The position numbers and the translations under genes were made by a program. From NCBI RefSeq assembly GCF_014084125.1, contig NZ_CP048405.1:1426001-1490000 (forward strand): a DNA stretch of 64,000 nt, written 5' to 3'. This DNA comes from Streptacidiphilus sp. PB12-B1b. Its GTDB lineage: Bacteria; Actinomycetota; Actinomycetes; Streptomycetales; Streptomycetaceae. Under the pieces are notes generated by a model. It was not told where the DNA came from. It saw only the letters and a program-made list of their open reading frames with translations, and made no database searches. Each line of letters begins with the position of its first letter. Position 1 is the first letter of the stretch. Shown here one piece after another: positions 63,175 through 64,000 of the stretch.

Positions 63175-64000
63175 TCAGGCGGACGCGACGGCGGACGCGG
63201 CAGGGGCGGCGTAGCGGTTGGCGGGGCGCTCCAGGCCCAGCAGGCCGCGCAGGGTGTCGGCCTCGTAGCGCTCGCGGAAGACGCCCCGGCGCTGCAGTTC
63301 GGGCACCAGCGCCCGGGTGATCTGCTCCAGGTCGTGCGGCAGCGCGCCCGGCCGCAGCCGGAAGCCGCTCAGCCCGGCCTGCTGCAACTCCAGCAGCAGA
63401 TCGGCCAGTTGGGCCGGGGTACCGGTGAAGATCCGGGCGTCGCTGCGGAGTTCGGCCCCGGCCAGTGCGTCCAGCCGGGCCTTGCGGGCGGCTGCGGCGT
63501 CCTCCTCCGCGTCCAGGAAGACCACCAGGTCGCCGAAGAGGTGCACGGTCTCGCCGGTGCGCCCGGCAGCGTCCTGCTCGGTGCGGATCTCGGTGACGAT
63601 GTCCCGGGCGTGGGCCGCGTCCAGCGGGGTCACGTAGCCGACGTCGGCCGAGCCGGCGATCAGCCGGTAGGGCACGGTCAGGTGGCCGAGCGCGGTGACG
63701 ATCGGCTGGCCCTGCGGCGGCCGGGGCGTGATCGAGGGGCCCTTGACGCTGAAGTGCCCGCCCTGGAAGTCGATGTAGTGCAGCTTGGCGCGGTCCACGA
63801 AGCGCCCGGTGGCGGTGTCGCGGATCTCCGCGTCGTCCTCCCAGCTGTCCCAGAGCCGGCGCAGCACCTCGACGTAGTCGGCGGCCTCGCCGAACAGCTC
63901 GGTGAGCTGGTGCTGCACCTGCGGGGCGGCGAAGTCGGCGACGTCCGCCGGGAGTTCGGGGAAGGTGCGGCGGCCGAAGTGGCGCGCCTCGTCCGGCCGG
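63175..64000 (-). CDS. LLM-class flavin-dependent monooxygenase, 5' part outside the window
   Basis: The C-terminal 274 residues are visible; the frame is open to base 64000 (DEARHFGRRTFPELPADVAD lies next to the right edge). Features: VEVLRRLWDSWEDDAEIRD, GPSITPRPPQGQPIVTALGH and GLSGFRLRPGALPHDLEQIT, fitting the NtaA-like family of the neighbouring gene. It carries an extra acidic/Ala helix (DAEEDAAAARKARLDALAGA). First visible gene of the three-gene operon; promoter and start are beyond the right edge. Confidence 0.88.
   Translation of the reverse strand, partial: RPDEARHFGRRTFPELPADVADFAAPQVQHQLTELFGEAADYVEVLRRLWDSWEDDAEIRDTATGRFVDRAKLHYIDFQGGHFSVKGPSITPRPPQGQPIVTALGHLTVPYRLIAGSADVGYVTPLDAAHARDIVTEIRTEQDAAGRTGETVHLFGDLVVFLDAEEDAAAARKARLDALAGAELRSDARIFTGTPAQLADLLLELQQAGLSGFRLRPGALPHDLEQITRALVPELQRRGVFRERYEADTLRGLLGLERPANRYAAPAASAVASA

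Overview
The window is chromosomal DNA from a high-GC actinomycete. Strong G/C third-position bias, many GTG starts, 4-bp ATGA/GTGA gene overlaps, and the gene set (methylcrotonyl-CoA carboxylase beside a TetR gene, a TTG-started EttA gene, an SsbB-type SSB, SpoIIE-type phosphatase, PrsW, DUF2218) point to Streptomycetaceae (Streptomyces, Kitasatospora or Streptacidiphilus). I cannot name a species. It looks like ordinary chromosome: no phage, plasmid, insertion sequence, CRISPR array or biosynthetic megasynthase is visible.

Layout. 1-4.1 kb: leucine/isovalerate catabolism, with carboxylase alpha (frameshifted, cut by the left edge), carboxylase beta and a divergent TetR gene. 4.2-8.8 kb: a PPOX flavoprotein and a single-chain double ABC exporter. 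8.9-13.4 kb: a hypothetical gene, an MFS pump with a divergent winged-helix regulator, and an Mrr-like protein without a visible catalytic motif. 13.4-17.6 kb: a repeat-rich spacer, ZIP transporter, LysR, secreted trypsin-like protease, MarR, and a DUF2218 gene behind a likely iron box. 17.6-22.1 kb: glutathione peroxidase, RecD2 helicase, citrate synthase. 22.6-25.3 kb: a copper operon (CopZ, CopA) behind a CsoR-type operator. 25.5-30.3 kb: SGNH hydrolase, PrsW, SpoIIE phosphatase, GlsB-like and a polytopic membrane protein. 30.3-34.6 kb: a repeat tract, small membrane protein, frameshifted aldo/keto reductase, MerR-GyrI regulator, membrane protein, MarR. 34.6-43.9 kb: nucleic-acid genes on the minus strand (HrpA, GNAT, PolA-like polymerase, a MerR/beta-clamp fusion) and a hotdog thioesterase with a partner. 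44.0-46.9 kb: EttA, SSB and tRNA-Arg(TCT). 47.1-50.3 kb: a two-repeat Cys/His protein and a 761-residue Ala/Glu-rich protein. 50.9-53.9 kb: L,D-transpeptidase, a divergent HemC, a lipoprotein. 53.9-58.3 kb: envelope membrane proteins and a small hydrolase. 58.3-64 kb: a TetR/MFS efflux pair with twin operators and a three-gene flavin monooxygenase operon running off the right edge.

Several regulators sit against likely targets with visible inverted repeats: TetR/carboxylase, winged-helix/MFS, CsoR site/copper operon, TetR/MFS. Two genes carry single-base deficits in C/G runs, which look more like sequencing errors than real decay. The most unusual proteins are the Ala/Glu-rich protein whose ends resemble pieces of large SF1 helicases, the MerR/sliding-clamp fusion, the Mrr-like protein and the HemC paralogue. 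No complete new multi-gene system is evident.
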